Source of the DNA: Histomonas meleagridis
Taxonomy: Eukaryota > Parabasalia > Tritrichomonadida > Dientamoebidae
DNA length: 64,000 nt
Direction of reading: 5' to 3'
Assembly: GCA_020186115.1 (NCBI GenBank)
Contig: WSYJ01000067.1
Coordinates: 1-64,000, forward strand
A model generated the notes under the pieces. It had not been told where the DNA came from. It did no database searches and was given only the letters and a program-made list of their open reading frames with translations. The translations under genes and the position numbers were made by a program. Positions 50,348 through 60,181 of the stretch are shown here, piece after piece (within the stretch, counting starts at the first letter, position 1; each line of letters begins with the position of its first letter).

Positions 50348-51052
50348 TTATGTAGTTGTTGTGTTACTGGTGGATATGCTAAACCACCCTTCTGCTTGTT
50401 TTTTAACAGCTCCTGGACTTATGATTTCTACCACAATAATAGCAATAACAGCAAGTAAGACCAGAAGAGCAAGAATTCGGACACACTTGTCTCCTGCTGC
50501 TCTAGTTATCATCACTTTCATGATTTTCTTGGCACGGTATAATTCACTGTCCATTTCATTTAATTCTTGTGAGGTCTTTTCAAGGACTTCTTTTTGTCTT
50601 CCAATCTCAACGAGCGTGTCTCCTCCTACTTGTTTAGCTTCTTCAATTGTTCTCAATGAGTTATCTAAAGATGTTTTTTGTTGATTCTGTAATTCAAGTG
50701 ATTTTCCCATCAAATCTTTTGTTGTAGCGCCTTGCCCACGGGCCTTTTCCTCGTTTTGTGCTCGTGATTCAGCATTACGTAATTGTTCTTCATATTGTGT
50801 AACAATTCTATTATGTTCTTCATATTTGGCTCTGTACTCTTCTTGTGTGCTTTCATCATCAATGTCAAACAGTTCCATTTGGATTGAAGATACATAATCT
50901 TTTGCACGCCTTATCTTTTCACTTATTTCAAGTAATACACCACGTCTTTGAGGACCTTCGGTACCAGGCAGTTGGTCAAACGCGGAAGAAATTCCTTTTT
51001 CGATGGATATAACTTGCTGGATATAGCTATTGATATCTGTTAAATCAGTCAT
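50348..51052 (-). CDS. Qb-SNARE (Vti1/NPSN-like)
   Basis: 234 residues. An N-terminal helical bundle (residues 1-100) is followed by the SNARE motif at ~127-185 (SLDNSLRTIEEAKQVGGDTL, VEIGRQKEVLEKTSQELNEM). The likely zero-layer Gln is Q153. One transmembrane helix lies at ~192-211. RTIEEAKQVGGDTLVEIGRQ plus YRAKKIMKVM and GDKCVRILALLV resemble Qb-SNAREs of the Vti1 and plant NPSN types. Unlike most SNAREs, ~23 residues follow the membrane anchor (SPGAVKKQAEGWFSISTSNT), ending in Thr; NPSN proteins also carry such extensions. It acts in vesicle fusion on endomembranes. AACGGTG and TAACGATA occur at 51118-51132. Confidence 0.85.
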   Translation of the reverse strand: MTDLTDINSYIQQVISIEKGISSAFDQLPGTEGPQRRGVLLEISEKIRRAKDYVSSIQMELFDIDDESTQEEYRAKYEEHNRIVTQYEEQLRNAESRAQNEEKARGQGATTKDLMGKSLELQNQQKTSLDNSLRTIEEAKQVGGDTLVEIGRQKEVLEKTSQELNEMDSELYRAKKIMKVMITRAAGDKCVRILALLVLLAVIAIIVVEIISPGAVKKQAEGWFSISTSNTTTT

Positions 51053-51950
51053 TATACTTTAAATTCTAAGAAGTTTTTAAGTTAATTTTGGGGTTTCGGT
51101 ATAACTTTTTGAGTGAAAACGGTGTAACGATAGTTTTTTTCAAACGAAAAATTGCTCCTTATGTAAAATCAGGAAATATAAAGATTTAATCATATTGCGC
51201 ATATGGTGAACAAATTATTTTTAGAAAGAGTGCTAATGGTGTTGAATTCATCAGAAATTAATTTTAATAATGTCATGTTAGATTAATGTCATTTTATGGA
51301 GTATATAAAATATTTTGATATTGTATAAAGAATAATTTGGATCTTTTTTTAAGAATTAAGGAATGAGTAAAATAAATAAGATAGTAAGCTTACCTGGTAA
51401 ACTTAGGCCTTTTCTCAGGAAATTTCATTCACAATGAGATAATGAAATTTCAAAAAATTGGATAGTGTTTAATATATATACTAAAAATTTATATGAAATA
51501 ACATCAGATTTCATTTGCTATATATCTAAATATTATAAGTCTTATGCTCTCAATTTATAACAATATTGAAATAAATATTCTTATCAGCTTCATTAGAACC
51601 ATTTAAGAATTTTAGAATATTTATTTGTAATATTTTTCCTTTCCCTATATCCAAAATTATGTGGGGAAATTGCACGTTACGAGACCGTTTATTTTGTCAA
51701 CACTTCCCTTTTTTAGCAAAACATATTAATAATGCCTATATAATAAAAGTAGTATTAGCAAATTATGAATCACTAGCCATAACGCATGTCCGATAATTTT
51801 TTTCTCTTCTTATAGATGTATAATTTTCCACTTTACATAACTTATATCATTCCAGCCTGTGTCGCAAAGTTTGACAAAAGCGCTTTTGGCACCATAATAA
51901 AAAATGAAATAAACGATTATACAGAACACAATATGAAGTTATAAAATTTA
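51053..51950. other. 900-bp intergenic region between divergent genes
   Basis: Left end carries AAAACGGTGTAACGATAG (51117-51134), serving the SNARE gene. The rest is AT-rich; no coding or RNA feature found. Confidence 0.4.
51117..51132 (+). promoter_or_regulatory. AACGG plus TAACGATA tandem element before the SNARE gene
   Basis: Two Myb-like cores eight bases apart, about 65-80 nt upstream of the ATG on the opposite strand. Confidence 0.45.
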
Positions 51951-52982
51951 ATGAATAGTGTTTCAAGTTTTGACGAAGATAACTCCATCAAATCTAAAAC
52001 TAATGAAAGAGCTAGTAAAAGAAACAAATCAAGAAGAGAAAATATGGAAACAAAAGATCATAATTTTAACATGGATTTACTTATAGAACTTGAAAGAATT
52101 ATATTTAATTTGAATGAAGAAAATCTTGAATCATCAATAGAACAAACGATGAATTTATTTGATATGAATTATCCACTCTCATTAAATTTTACCATATTAA
52201 ACTTAGTTTACTATTCATTTTGTACACATAAAAACATAAGTGATATATATTTAAAATATTTGATAAAAGTTCAAACAAAAGAAAAAGAAATCAATGAGAA
52301 TAGTCCAAACATCATTGAAAATTTTAGTGATCATATGTCTAAAATTAGAACACAAGAATCTTTGTTTTTACCTGAGAAAATGATTGAACAAAATTTAATT
52401 AATTCAAATATTATACATAATATTCGTTCCTGATGGCAGAGGAAATTTTTTTGGACGGTATTCATGGGAAGTTCATTCACATTACATTCCATATAATTAT
52501 AAAGAACTTTCAAAGAATAATTTTGAACTTCATAAGCAATTGATTAAAGCGGGAGTTAATCCAAATGAAATTGCAAAAACAATTCGAAATGACGAAACAT
52601 AGAAAAACTTCAAGAAATGTCATCACAAAATGATTTTAATTTTAACCAAGAAATTGAACCATCACTTTATGAAAGATGTTCATATGTTAATCAAAGAAAT
52701 GTTTTCTTAATTGATTATGCAGCATTTTTTTCTTCTGTTAAATGTTTTAAATATTTACTTATGAATGGTGCAAAAATAAATAATACGGGTGCATATGCAG
52801 TTGCAGGTGGAAATCTTGAAATTTCATTCATTCATTAATGTGAACAAAATAATGCATCGTTTAACAGTGCATTTAAAACAGCAATAGAATTCCACCAAAA
52901 TGATATCTTTAAATATATTTATGAAAAAAAGTTAGAAAAACTTTGGGAACATTATGATAAATTTCAGAAAAAGACCTTTTAA
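51951..52982 (+). pseudogene. Broken DUF3447-type ankyrin gene
   Basis: The first frame (51951-52433) gives the helical N-terminus ending IIHNIRS. The family continuation lies +1 from about 52415: IFVPDGRGNFFGRYSWEVHS, then YKELSKNNFELHKQLIKAGV to RNDE. It then returns to the first frame near 52590: EKLQEMSSQNDFNFNQEIEP, then LIDYAAFFSSVKCFKYLLMN, then YAVAGGNLEIS. A TAA at 52836 (Leu expected) interrupts before CEQNNASFNSAFKTAIEFHQ, NDIFKYIYE, and a final stop at 52980. This is the N-terminal module of large trichomonad ankyrin proteins. The first shift looks like loss of one AT from an (AT)n. No ankyrin repeats follow, so the gene is 3'-truncated as well. Confidence 0.85.
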
Positions 52983-53882
52983 AAAATTTTCAGTAAGTTA
53001 TAACTAACTTTAATCATGAAAATAATTTTCTTTTGCAAATTAACTAAAGTTATTTATATGATTTTTAAGTTTGAAATCAAATAATCAAATATTATTTTGA
53101 TATTTTTTAGAGAACGTAAGACATAATAGGTAGTATTAAGTTGCTTGATTGCCTCCTTTAAAATTAATATTGATATATCAATATTCCTATAATGACAATT
53201 TTAAATTTTTATATCCACATATGTTATGAACGGAAAACATTTGATATTATTCAATTTTTACGTAAAGTATTTAAATAGTCTATATGCTTTGAACATTGAA
53301 TGGGAAGTCAATTCATTCTCAAAAACCACAATTTTTGAGATCAAATCATTGAAAATGTGCATGGCATTAATAAATTTATATTAGTCTTTACTTTTTTTAT
53401 TAAATTTTCGTTGGTTTATTTTTTATTGAGTATTTCATGAAATTATTCTCTTTTTATTTCTTCATTTTAACGATGATGAGAATTTTTTGTTATAATAACA
53501 AATATCAAATGGAAATCGATTTTACATTCTATTCCGATACAAACATTTTATTTTCAAATAAATTTTTTTTTATCTTTCCGATAATTATAAGAAAATTAAT
53601 ATTATATGTTAATTCAAATGTTCGTTATTTATATGATTTAGTAACATATTGCAGAAAAATATTATTAATTGATATACAGAAAAATGAATATTTCCTCCTT
53701 TACTTTTCATTAATTTTTTTTTTTTTTACTTTTTACACAGAAATCTTAAATTTTGTTGTTTTATCGACATATCAATTTCAATAAATTTATTATTTTCTTA
53801 TAAGATATTAAAATTTTTTAGAAAACTTCAATTAATATATCATCATATAATAGAAAAAACAAATATTAAATTTATTTTTTTA
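52983..53882. other. AT-rich spacer between two decayed genes
   Basis: Contains an ATG-started 115-codon frame (53437-53784) made of Phe/Ile/Leu/Tyr with no family resemblance. Its opening (MKLFSFYFFILTMMRIFCYN) looks like a signal peptide, but the composition matches AT-rich noncoding DNA. I do not call it a gene. Confidence 0.35.
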
Positions 53883-55486
53883 TTGATATTTCTTTTCTTT
53901 TTTTCTTATTCTATGCAAACATTTGATGAAGAAACATTAACACTAACAATATTTAATTCAACTGATTTTACAAATGATTACAAATACATTACAAATTGTG
54001 TTATCATTTCAAATGGTATTACTGAGATACCAGATTATGCTTTTTCTGAATGGAAATCAATGATTAGTGTTTCGATTGCAGATTCAGTTACTTCAATTGG
54101 ATCATTCGCATTTCAATTCTGTCATTCATTAAAGAGTGTAACAATTAAAAGTCCTCTTACAACAATAGGACAAAATATATTTTTTGAATGTTTGAATCTT
54201 GAAACAGTATTTTTTGAAGAAGGTGTTCAATCAATTGGTAGTTTTATGTTTCAAAATTGTTATAATCTTAAAGATGTTACAATTCCAAGTACAGTTTCTT
54301 CAATATCATCAAATCCATTTCTTCGCTGTAAAAGTCTTCAATTCATAAAAATTTCCAAAGAAAATTTATATTTCTCTAATTATGAAAATGATGGCGTTTT
54401 ATATGATATAGGAATTAAAACACTCATTAGTTATCCAATTGGAAATAACAGTGAAACATTCAAAATTCCAAATTCAGTGACTTCAATTGAATCACATGCA
54501 TTTGATTCATGCAATTATTTACTATCACTATCATTTGGAAATAATGTAAATACAATAAAAAATTCTGCATTCATTAGTTGTTCATTTATAAGTTTCATAA
54601 TCCCAAATTCCATTACGGTTATTCAATCGTTTGTTTTTTATTTATTTAAAAATTTAATTACAATTATCATTGGTAAAAAATGTTAAAAAATATCGGAAAT
54701 TATGCATTTTCAGGTTGTGCATCACTGAAATGTATTTATTTTTATGGCGAGACTTCACCAACAATTGGAAATAATTGTTTTAATAATGTTTTAGCAACAA
54801 CAATTATGGTAAATGAAACATATCAAGATGAAACATTTGGAGAATTAGATATAACCAAAGGAATAGTTGATGAATGTCTTCCTCCAACATTAACATTCAC
54901 AAAAAGTAATACATTTACTGAATCAAATTTATTTACGAAATCAAATTCTTTTACAATTTCAAATACATTTACTAAATCAAAAACATTCACTAATTCAAAT
55001 ATAGTTTCATATGATTCATATTCATATATATCACATTCTATTATTTTAACAAATATTTTATCTATAACAAAAACTTTTTCGTTGTATAAATCATTTATAA
55101 CAAATTCTTTCATTATTTCATATTTTCATTCTTCATTTACTTATTCTATAACAAAATTTATGTCTTATCAATTTATTTATATTATTTATTCAACTTATTA
55201 TCAAATTTATAGTAATTTCTTTGTTTTAATATATACTAATAACAATACAAATATTAATAATCAAAATAAAATATCAACAAAAGTTCTCATTTGTATCATA
55301 TGCTGTTCAGTTGCAATAATTCTTTTAATCGTTGGAATTATAATTTATTTAATTAAAAGAAACCATAAAAACATTTCAAAATCATCAAAAGATATCTCAA
55401 TGAATAATGAAACGAATGAACAAATTGAAATTATTGATGAAAAATTCAAAAATCATCTAACAAATGAAGATGATCAATGGATATAA
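53883..55486 (+). pseudogene. BspA-like surface protein gene with frameshifts and no clear start
   Basis: Frame one begins at a TTG (53883) giving IFLFFFSYSMQTFDEETLTL, like the intact paralogue's N-terminus after its Met. No ATG lies at the expected place; the first in-frame ATG (53913) is past the signal peptide. BspA repeats follow (SIGSFAFQFCHSLKSVTIKS, IESHAFDSCNYLLSLSFGNN). At 54674-54692 two A-runs of six (GGTAAAAAATG and TTAAAAAATATC) each hold one base too many. With five each, the reading is IIIGKNVKNIGNYAFSGCAS, into the second frame. That frame ends with a Thr/Ser/Asn/Phe repeat region (TFTKSNSFT-type), one transmembrane helix (VLICIICCSVAIILLIVGII) and an acidic tail EKFKNHLTNEDDQWI. 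Much shorter than the 1333-residue BspA protein. Start loss suggests a pseudogene; the shifts alone could be error. Confidence 0.75.
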
Positions 55487-55912
55487 ATATTTTCTTATCC
55501 CAAAGATCTTAAAGGTAGAATAAAATGAAAAATTCATTACCATCAGAGAAACATATTTCAAATTTTATGAAATATGTTATTTCGTTCAAGAATTTCAAAA
55601 ATTAATAAATTTTATTTTACCTTCTTAATATTTTTGAATAAAACCATAATTAATGGTCCGATTTGACGTTATTTCACTTTAAATTTTGAGAACCAAAAAT
55701 AATTATAAATTATAGTAATTTTCTTCAGACATAAATTTCTCTAATTTTTTGAAAAACCTGTTGTACGTTAATTGGTCACTGGAATTTGAATCACTGCCCA
55801 TAGAATTGAATATTTTTTATTAACGTTTGTGGCATTCAATTTAATACGTTAAGGGCTGTTTTGTAATCACTTTTTGTGATTTGAAAACTTTACTGTTTTT
55901 GACAAAATTTTC
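55487..55912. other. Promoter-side spacer of the phosphatase gene
   Basis: 426 nt, AT-rich. AATACGTTAAG (near 55843) and ACTGTTTTTG (near 55892) are weak Myb-like matches. Nothing else seen. Confidence 0.35.
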
Positions 55913-56848
55913 ATGGCTGAACTTGACTTAGACAAAATCATTTCCTCCATTCGCCAAGGCAATTCGATCAGTGAAGTAGAGCTAACATCTCTATTTCTGA
56001 AGCTAAAAGAAGTTTTATACACGGAAAGTAATGTTCTCGAATTATCATCACCAATCAATATTTGCGGTGATATTCATGGGCAACTTTATGACCTTTTTGA
56101 ATTATTTAAAACTGCTGGAGATGGTGACGAATCTATTGGTTCTCAAAAATTCCTTTTTTTAGGCGATTATGTTGATCGAGGTCGTTTTTCAATAGAAACA
56201 TTTGCGTACCTTGCTGCACACAAGCTTAGGTATCCTAATCAATTTTATCTTCTCCGTGGTAATCATGAATGTCGACAGGTCAATCAAATGTATGGATTTT
56301 ATCAAGAATCCGTTCATTATTTTGGCCACTCAGGTATATGGGACTTAATGAATGATGTTTTTGATCTTTTGCCAATGGCTGCGCTAATTGATAATTGCGT
56401 ATTTGCTGTTCATGGAGGACTTTCACCTAGTATTACACTAATCCAAAGCATTTCTCTTCAGAACCGTAAAGGAGAACTCCCAAGTAAAGGTCCACTTTGC
56501 GATCTTTGTTGGAGTGATCCAGAAATGATTAATCGCTGGGCCGACAACCAACGTGGTGCAGGTTACGTATTCGGTGAGCCACAAGTTGATGAGTTCTGCC
56601 ATAATAATGGACTAAAAGTGGTACTCAGATCTCATCAACTCGCAATGAACGGTTACCAAGAGTTCTTCAACAAGAAACTTATCACTGTTTGGAGCGCGCC
56701 AAACTATTGCTATAGGTCGGGAAATAAGGCGTCAATTATGGTTTACGATAAGAATCAGACTGATTACGTATATAAAGTCTTCGAGCCATGTCCAAATGAA
56801 TTAAGGAAAATACCAAACGATCCACCACCTCCATCATACTTCTTATAG
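55913..56848 (+). CDS. PP2A-family Ser/Thr phosphatase, PP4/PP6-like catalytic subunit
   Basis: 311 residues with every metal-site motif: GDIHGQ (52-57), GDYVDRG (84-90), RGNHECR (115-121), VHGGLSP and a SAPNYCYRSGN. LITVWSAPNYCYR with Val-Trp fits PP4/PP6 better than PP2A (VTIFSAPNYC). The C-terminus PPPPSYFL ends in the tyrosine-phe-leu carboxymethylation motif shared by PP2A, PP4 and PP6. Two small departures: RSHQL for the usual RAHQL, and YRSGN for YRCGN. It removes phosphate from Ser/Thr as part of heterotrimers. A SAPS-like protein, the typical PP6 regulatory partner, is encoded at 35238-36626. Confidence 0.93.
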   Translation: MAELDLDKIISSIRQGNSISEVELTSLFLKLKEVLYTESNVLELSSPINICGDIHGQLYDLFELFKTAGDGDESIGSQKFLFLGDYVDRGRFSIETFAYLAAHKLRYPNQFYLLRGNHECRQVNQMYGFYQESVHYFGHSGIWDLMNDVFDLLPMAALIDNCVFAVHGGLSPSITLIQSISLQNRKGELPSKGPLCDLCWSDPEMINRWADNQRGAGYVFGEPQVDEFCHNNGLKVVLRSHQLAMNGYQEFFNKKLITVWSAPNYCYRSGNKASIMVYDKNQTDYVYKVFEPCPNELRKIPNDPPPPSYFL

Positions 56849-57003
56849 AATAAAAAGTTCTATTGGATTGAATTACAATATGAAAAATTGAAAGAAAAAA
56901 AATTTTTTTTATGCAATGCACAACAAATCATTAAGCAAACAAAAAATATGAGGAAGTAGAAGAAAAACTTATGACTTGCTCATCGCGGAAAAAATATCAA
57001 AAA

Positions 57004-57077
57004 AGCCACCGGCGGGACTCGAACCCGCAACCCCAAGATTAAGAGTCTTATGCTCTAGCCGATTGAGCTACGATGGC
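57004..57077 (-). tRNA. tRNA-Lys (anticodon CTT)
   Basis: On the minus strand: acceptor GCCATCG pairs with CGGTGGC (one T-G pair), D arm GCTCAATCGGCTAGAGC, anticodon arm AAGACTCTTAATCTT with anticodon CTT, T arm GCGGG-TTCGAGT-CCCGC. No intron; CCA not encoded. A run of T follows (the plus-strand A-run at 56998-57004), a typical Pol III terminator. Confidence 0.96.
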
Positions 57078-57314
57078 AACCTGTCTTTTTTCGAAGCAGC
57101 ATTTGGAAATCATATTAAAATAAATGGAAATCTTCGAATTTGAGAAATTATATTATATAATTATATTTTGGACTTGGGATATTTCCTCTAACAGTGTTTC
57201 TCTGGAAGATTTTCTCGCGTGTACTTCATCTATTCTTAATTTGTTTTAATCTGGTTTTGTTATTTTAACTTTTTAATAAAAAATTCACTTTTTCTTGGTA
57301 TATTAAACGTTCAA

Positions 57315-57881
57315 ATGATGTTTCTTCTCTTGTCTCTTTGCTTTGCCAAAGATCCAAAGATAACAAGTACTGTCTACTTTGATATCGAAATTGGTGGCGA
57401 GAAAGCAGGTCGAATCGAAATCGGTCTTTTTGGTGATGTTGTTCCTAAAACAACAGAAAACTTCCGTCATCTTTGCTTATGTGACAAAGGAGTCGGCAAA
57501 AAAACAGGAAAGCCATTATGTTACAAGGGCACTCCATTCCATAGAATCATTCCAAAGTTCATGAATCAAGGTGGTGATTTCTCACATAAAAATGGAATGG
57601 GTGGTGAATCCATCTATGGTGGAAGCTTCGAAGATGAAAACTTTAAGCTTAAGCATGAAGGACCAGGATATATTTCAATGGCTAATGCTGGACCAAATAC
57701 AAATGGAAGTCAATTCTTTATTACAACTGTCAAAACACCATGGCTTGATGGTCACCATGTTGTCTTCGGAAAGGTAATCAAAGGAATGGATGTTGTTAAG
57801 GCAATTGAAGCTGTTGGCACTGGATCAGGAACACCAACTAAAACAGTTATCATCGCAGACTGCGGTGAAATTGAGCAGTAA
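57315..57881 (+). CDS. Secretory-pathway cyclophilin (peptidyl-prolyl isomerase)
   Basis: 188 residues. The start [13 protein letters not shown] is a short signal peptide. The cyclophilin fold follows with active-site residues: [15 protein letters not shown] (Arg77), [18 protein letters not shown], and [14 protein letters not shown] (Trp143, the cyclosporin-contact Trp, and His147). The [11 protein letters not shown] insertion is like cyclophilin A/B. Cyclophilins catalyse prolyl cis-trans isomerisation; the signal peptide places this one in the ER or secreted, like cyclophilin B. No KDEL-type retention signal: it ends GEIEQ. AAACGTTC at 57305-57312 precedes the ATG closely. Confidence 0.95.
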   Translation: MMFLLLSLCFAKDPKITSTVYFDIEIGGEKAGRIEIGLFGDVVPKTTENFRHLCLCDKGVGKKTGKPLCYKGTPFHRIIPKFMNQGGDFSHKNGMGGESIYGGSFEDENFKLKHEGPGYISMANAGPNTNGSQFFITTVKTPWLDGHHVVFGKVIKGMDVVKAIEAVGTGSGTPTKTVIIADCGEIEQ

Positions 57882-58610
57882 ATTAATGCACACAACTTTC
57901 TTCTTGTTATTATGTATTTATTTTCGAATGTGTGAACTAAAACTGATATTTCATATTATTAATAATATACCAAATGTAAAACACACATGCGAAAAGTACA
58001 TTTTAATACATTTTTATCTTTTATAGATTTTATGGTTTTACAAATATTTACACTTTGGTTCTAATTACAAAAAACTTAATTAATTTGTTATAACTAATCA
58101 AAAAAAATTTAATATCCTTAATCTTCAATTTCTTTTTTTATCATTATATTCATTGGGTGCGATAAAGATTATTAAATATATAACTTCAGTCTTGAATATA
58201 CATCATTTTATTGTATGGCTAACTTAACAAATTCCATAAATATTAAGATACATTATTTTATGCCATTAGATCTCTTGAATCAACTTTCAGTCAAAATGAG
58301 TATATGATTATAATTTCATAATGAAAAATGGATATTAATGTTCACATTATAAATGTAATTTTTAAATATAGTATTTTAGCTCTCTAATTCTACTCGAGAA
58401 ATTTTGTGTACTATATCTTTATTATCTTTCTTTATCACTTCGTTAAAGTATTTTTTTTGTGACGCTATACATAATGAGCCAAAATTTAAATGCAATTTCG
58501 CACACAGAAACACCTAAAGTCCTTCTTGTTGAAGGAGTGATTAATATTAATTTTTACCACATTTTAATTTTTGTTTCGTTATTTATCTTTCGATAATTTC
58601 GTGCTTAAAT
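57882..58610. other. 3' spacer before the minisatellite
   Basis: AT-rich. A 40-codon ATG frame at 58474-58596 (MSQNLNAISHTETPKVLLVE) is too short to support. A small inverted repeat TCCTTC...GAAGGA lies inside it. Confidence 0.35.
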
Positions 58611-59100
58611 ATGACTTTTACACATTCATGTACAAATACAACTTTTACACATTCATATACATATACAACTTTTACACATTCATGTACAAATACAACCTTT
58701 ACACATTAATGCACAAATACAACTTTTACACATTCATGTACATATACAACTTTTACACATTCATGTACATATACAACTTTTACACATTCATATACATATA
58801 CAACTTTTACACATTCATGTACATATACAACTTTTACACATTCATATACATATACAACTTTTACACATTCATATACATATACAACTTTTACACATTCATG
58901 TACATATACAACTTTTACACATTCATGTACATATACAACTTTTACACATTCATATACATATACAACTTTTACACATTCATGTACATATACAACTTTTACA
59001 CATTCATATACATATACAACTTTTACACATTCATGTACATATACAACTTTTACACATTCATGTACATATACAACTTTTACACATTCATGTACATATACGA
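58611..59100. repeat. 27-bp minisatellite, about 18 copies
   Basis: The unit is ACAACTTTTACACATTCATR then TACATAT. Because 27 is a multiple of 3, the plus frame stays open and would encode (YNFYTF[M/I]YI)n, but the frame has no plausible start. Copies 1, 3 and 4 carry AAA for TAT near the end; copy 4 has CACTAATGCAC-type changes. From copy 5 the R base (G/A) runs G G A G A A, G G A G A G, G G, indicating a six-unit higher-order period. It lies between the convergent 3' ends of the cyclophilin and CK1 genes. Confidence 0.93.
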
Positions 59101-59182
59101 CTTTCTTCGTTTACATTCAAATCTAAAATTTCATTTTCGCAATAATTTATTTATTATCACCCAATTCTATGTTACACACATA

Positions 59183-60181
59183 TCACTGTATAGTGCATAC
59201 AGAGCTTCCGATGTCCTTTGTCTTATAGAACACCGGACACTTCCCGTCCTCGTTCACGTTCCTTATGTCTATTCCCGATATCTTCTTCAGGTCTCTTCGC
59301 TTCAGTTTGTCCCAGTCGAAGCACTTGCGGTCCTTCTTCACCACTGCGATCGCCTCCTCAAGCAGATGGTACATCAGCTCATAGTCCGGCTTAGAGTAAA
59401 AGTCGAGCGTTTTGATGTGTTCGTAGATTTGGATCATTTGCTCTGGTAATCCTTTGCACAAAAATGCGCCGCTGGTGTTTTTCTTGGCGATCTTGACCTT
59501 CTCGCGATCCTTGGAACTACTCCATGGAAGTCCTTTGGTCATATCGACCATAGTATAGAACCATGAGATGAGATCGTCTTTAAGGATTTGTTCACCACCT
59601 GCTAAGGCATTAATGGACGCATAACGTGAGGTCCCAACAAAGCCTGGATGATCCCGTGGTGGTAATATTCGCCCTGTTTTCCCATCAACGTATGATCGGG
59701 AAAGTCCAAAATCTATTAAACAAATCGGATACTCAAAATTAGGGCGGAGAAGAAAGTTGCCTGGCTTGATGTCACGATGTGCAAAACCTCGACGATGTAA
59801 CTCTTCAATGCATTTTAACATATGATATCCTGCATAAAATGTTGAATATTTGGAAAATCTTTGACGTGGAAGTATGGCTTTGAGATTAGCAAATGACGGT
59901 CCAAGGATTTCCATGATAATATACCGATATTTATCTGTTTCAGCAGTTTTATAAACTTGAGGAAAATATAATGAGTTCTGAAGACATGCCGAAAAACGGA
60001 TCTCATATTTTAGACCACGACCTTTAACATCTGACCTTTCAATTTTCATTGCATAAAAATTATGATCTTCAGAATTTTGGACTATGAAGATATTTCCATA
60101 ACCCCCATGACCAATCTTGCGTAGAAGCCTGAAATTGTCAATCTTACATCCTCGCTTAAGCTCTGGCTGATCGACTGACAT
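59183..60181 (-). CDS. Casein kinase 1-family protein kinase
   Basis: 332 residues. Glycine loop IGHGGYGNIF (23-32), Lys46 in YAMKIE, catalytic HRDIKPGNFLL (Asp137), DFGLSR (157-162), and GFVGTSRYASINALAG, which replaces the APE motif as in CK1/TTBK kinases. LISWFYTMVDMTKGLPWSS is the CK1 helix region. The ILGPSFANL hinge and GTSRYAS suggest a tau-tubulin-kinase-like CK1 branch. It ends soon after the kinase domain (VCTIQ), with no long regulatory tail. CK1 kinases phosphorylate acidic or primed Ser/Thr sites; the substrate here is unknown. The 3' end has strongly G/C-ending codons, unlike its AT-rich 5' end. AACCGTC lies at 60271-60277, about 90 nt upstream. Confidence 0.93.
   Translation of the reverse strand: MSVDQPELKRGCKIDNFRLLRKIGHGGYGNIFIVQNSEDHNFYAMKIERSDVKGRGLKYEIRFSACLQNSLYFPQVYKTAETDKYRYIIMEILGPSFANLKAILPRQRFSKYSTFYAGYHMLKCIEELHRRGFAHRDIKPGNFLLRPNFEYPICLIDFGLSRSYVDGKTGRILPPRDHPGFVGTSRYASINALAGGEQILKDDLISWFYTMVDMTKGLPWSSSKDREKVKIAKKNTSGAFLCKGLPEQMIQIYEHIKTLDFYSKPDYELMYHLLEEAIAVVKKDRKCFDWDKLKRRDLKKISGIDIRNVNEDGKCPVFYKTKDIGSSVCTIQ

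Noticed and set aside
53437-53784. 115-codon frame with a signal-like start
   Set aside because: Composition is what AT-rich DNA gives (Phe, Ile, Leu, Tyr, Asn); no motif and no promoter element.
56712-56726. TATAGGTCGGRAA string shared by 591, 1263 and the phosphatase gene
   Set aside because: At 56712 it encodes the conserved YRSGN of the phosphatase; the other two flanks share nothing further, so coincidence is the best reading.
58571-59449. Long plus-strand frame over the 27-bp array and into the CK1 gene
   Set aside because: It exists only because the repeat unit is divisible by three and then continues antisense to CK1; no ATG context at its start.
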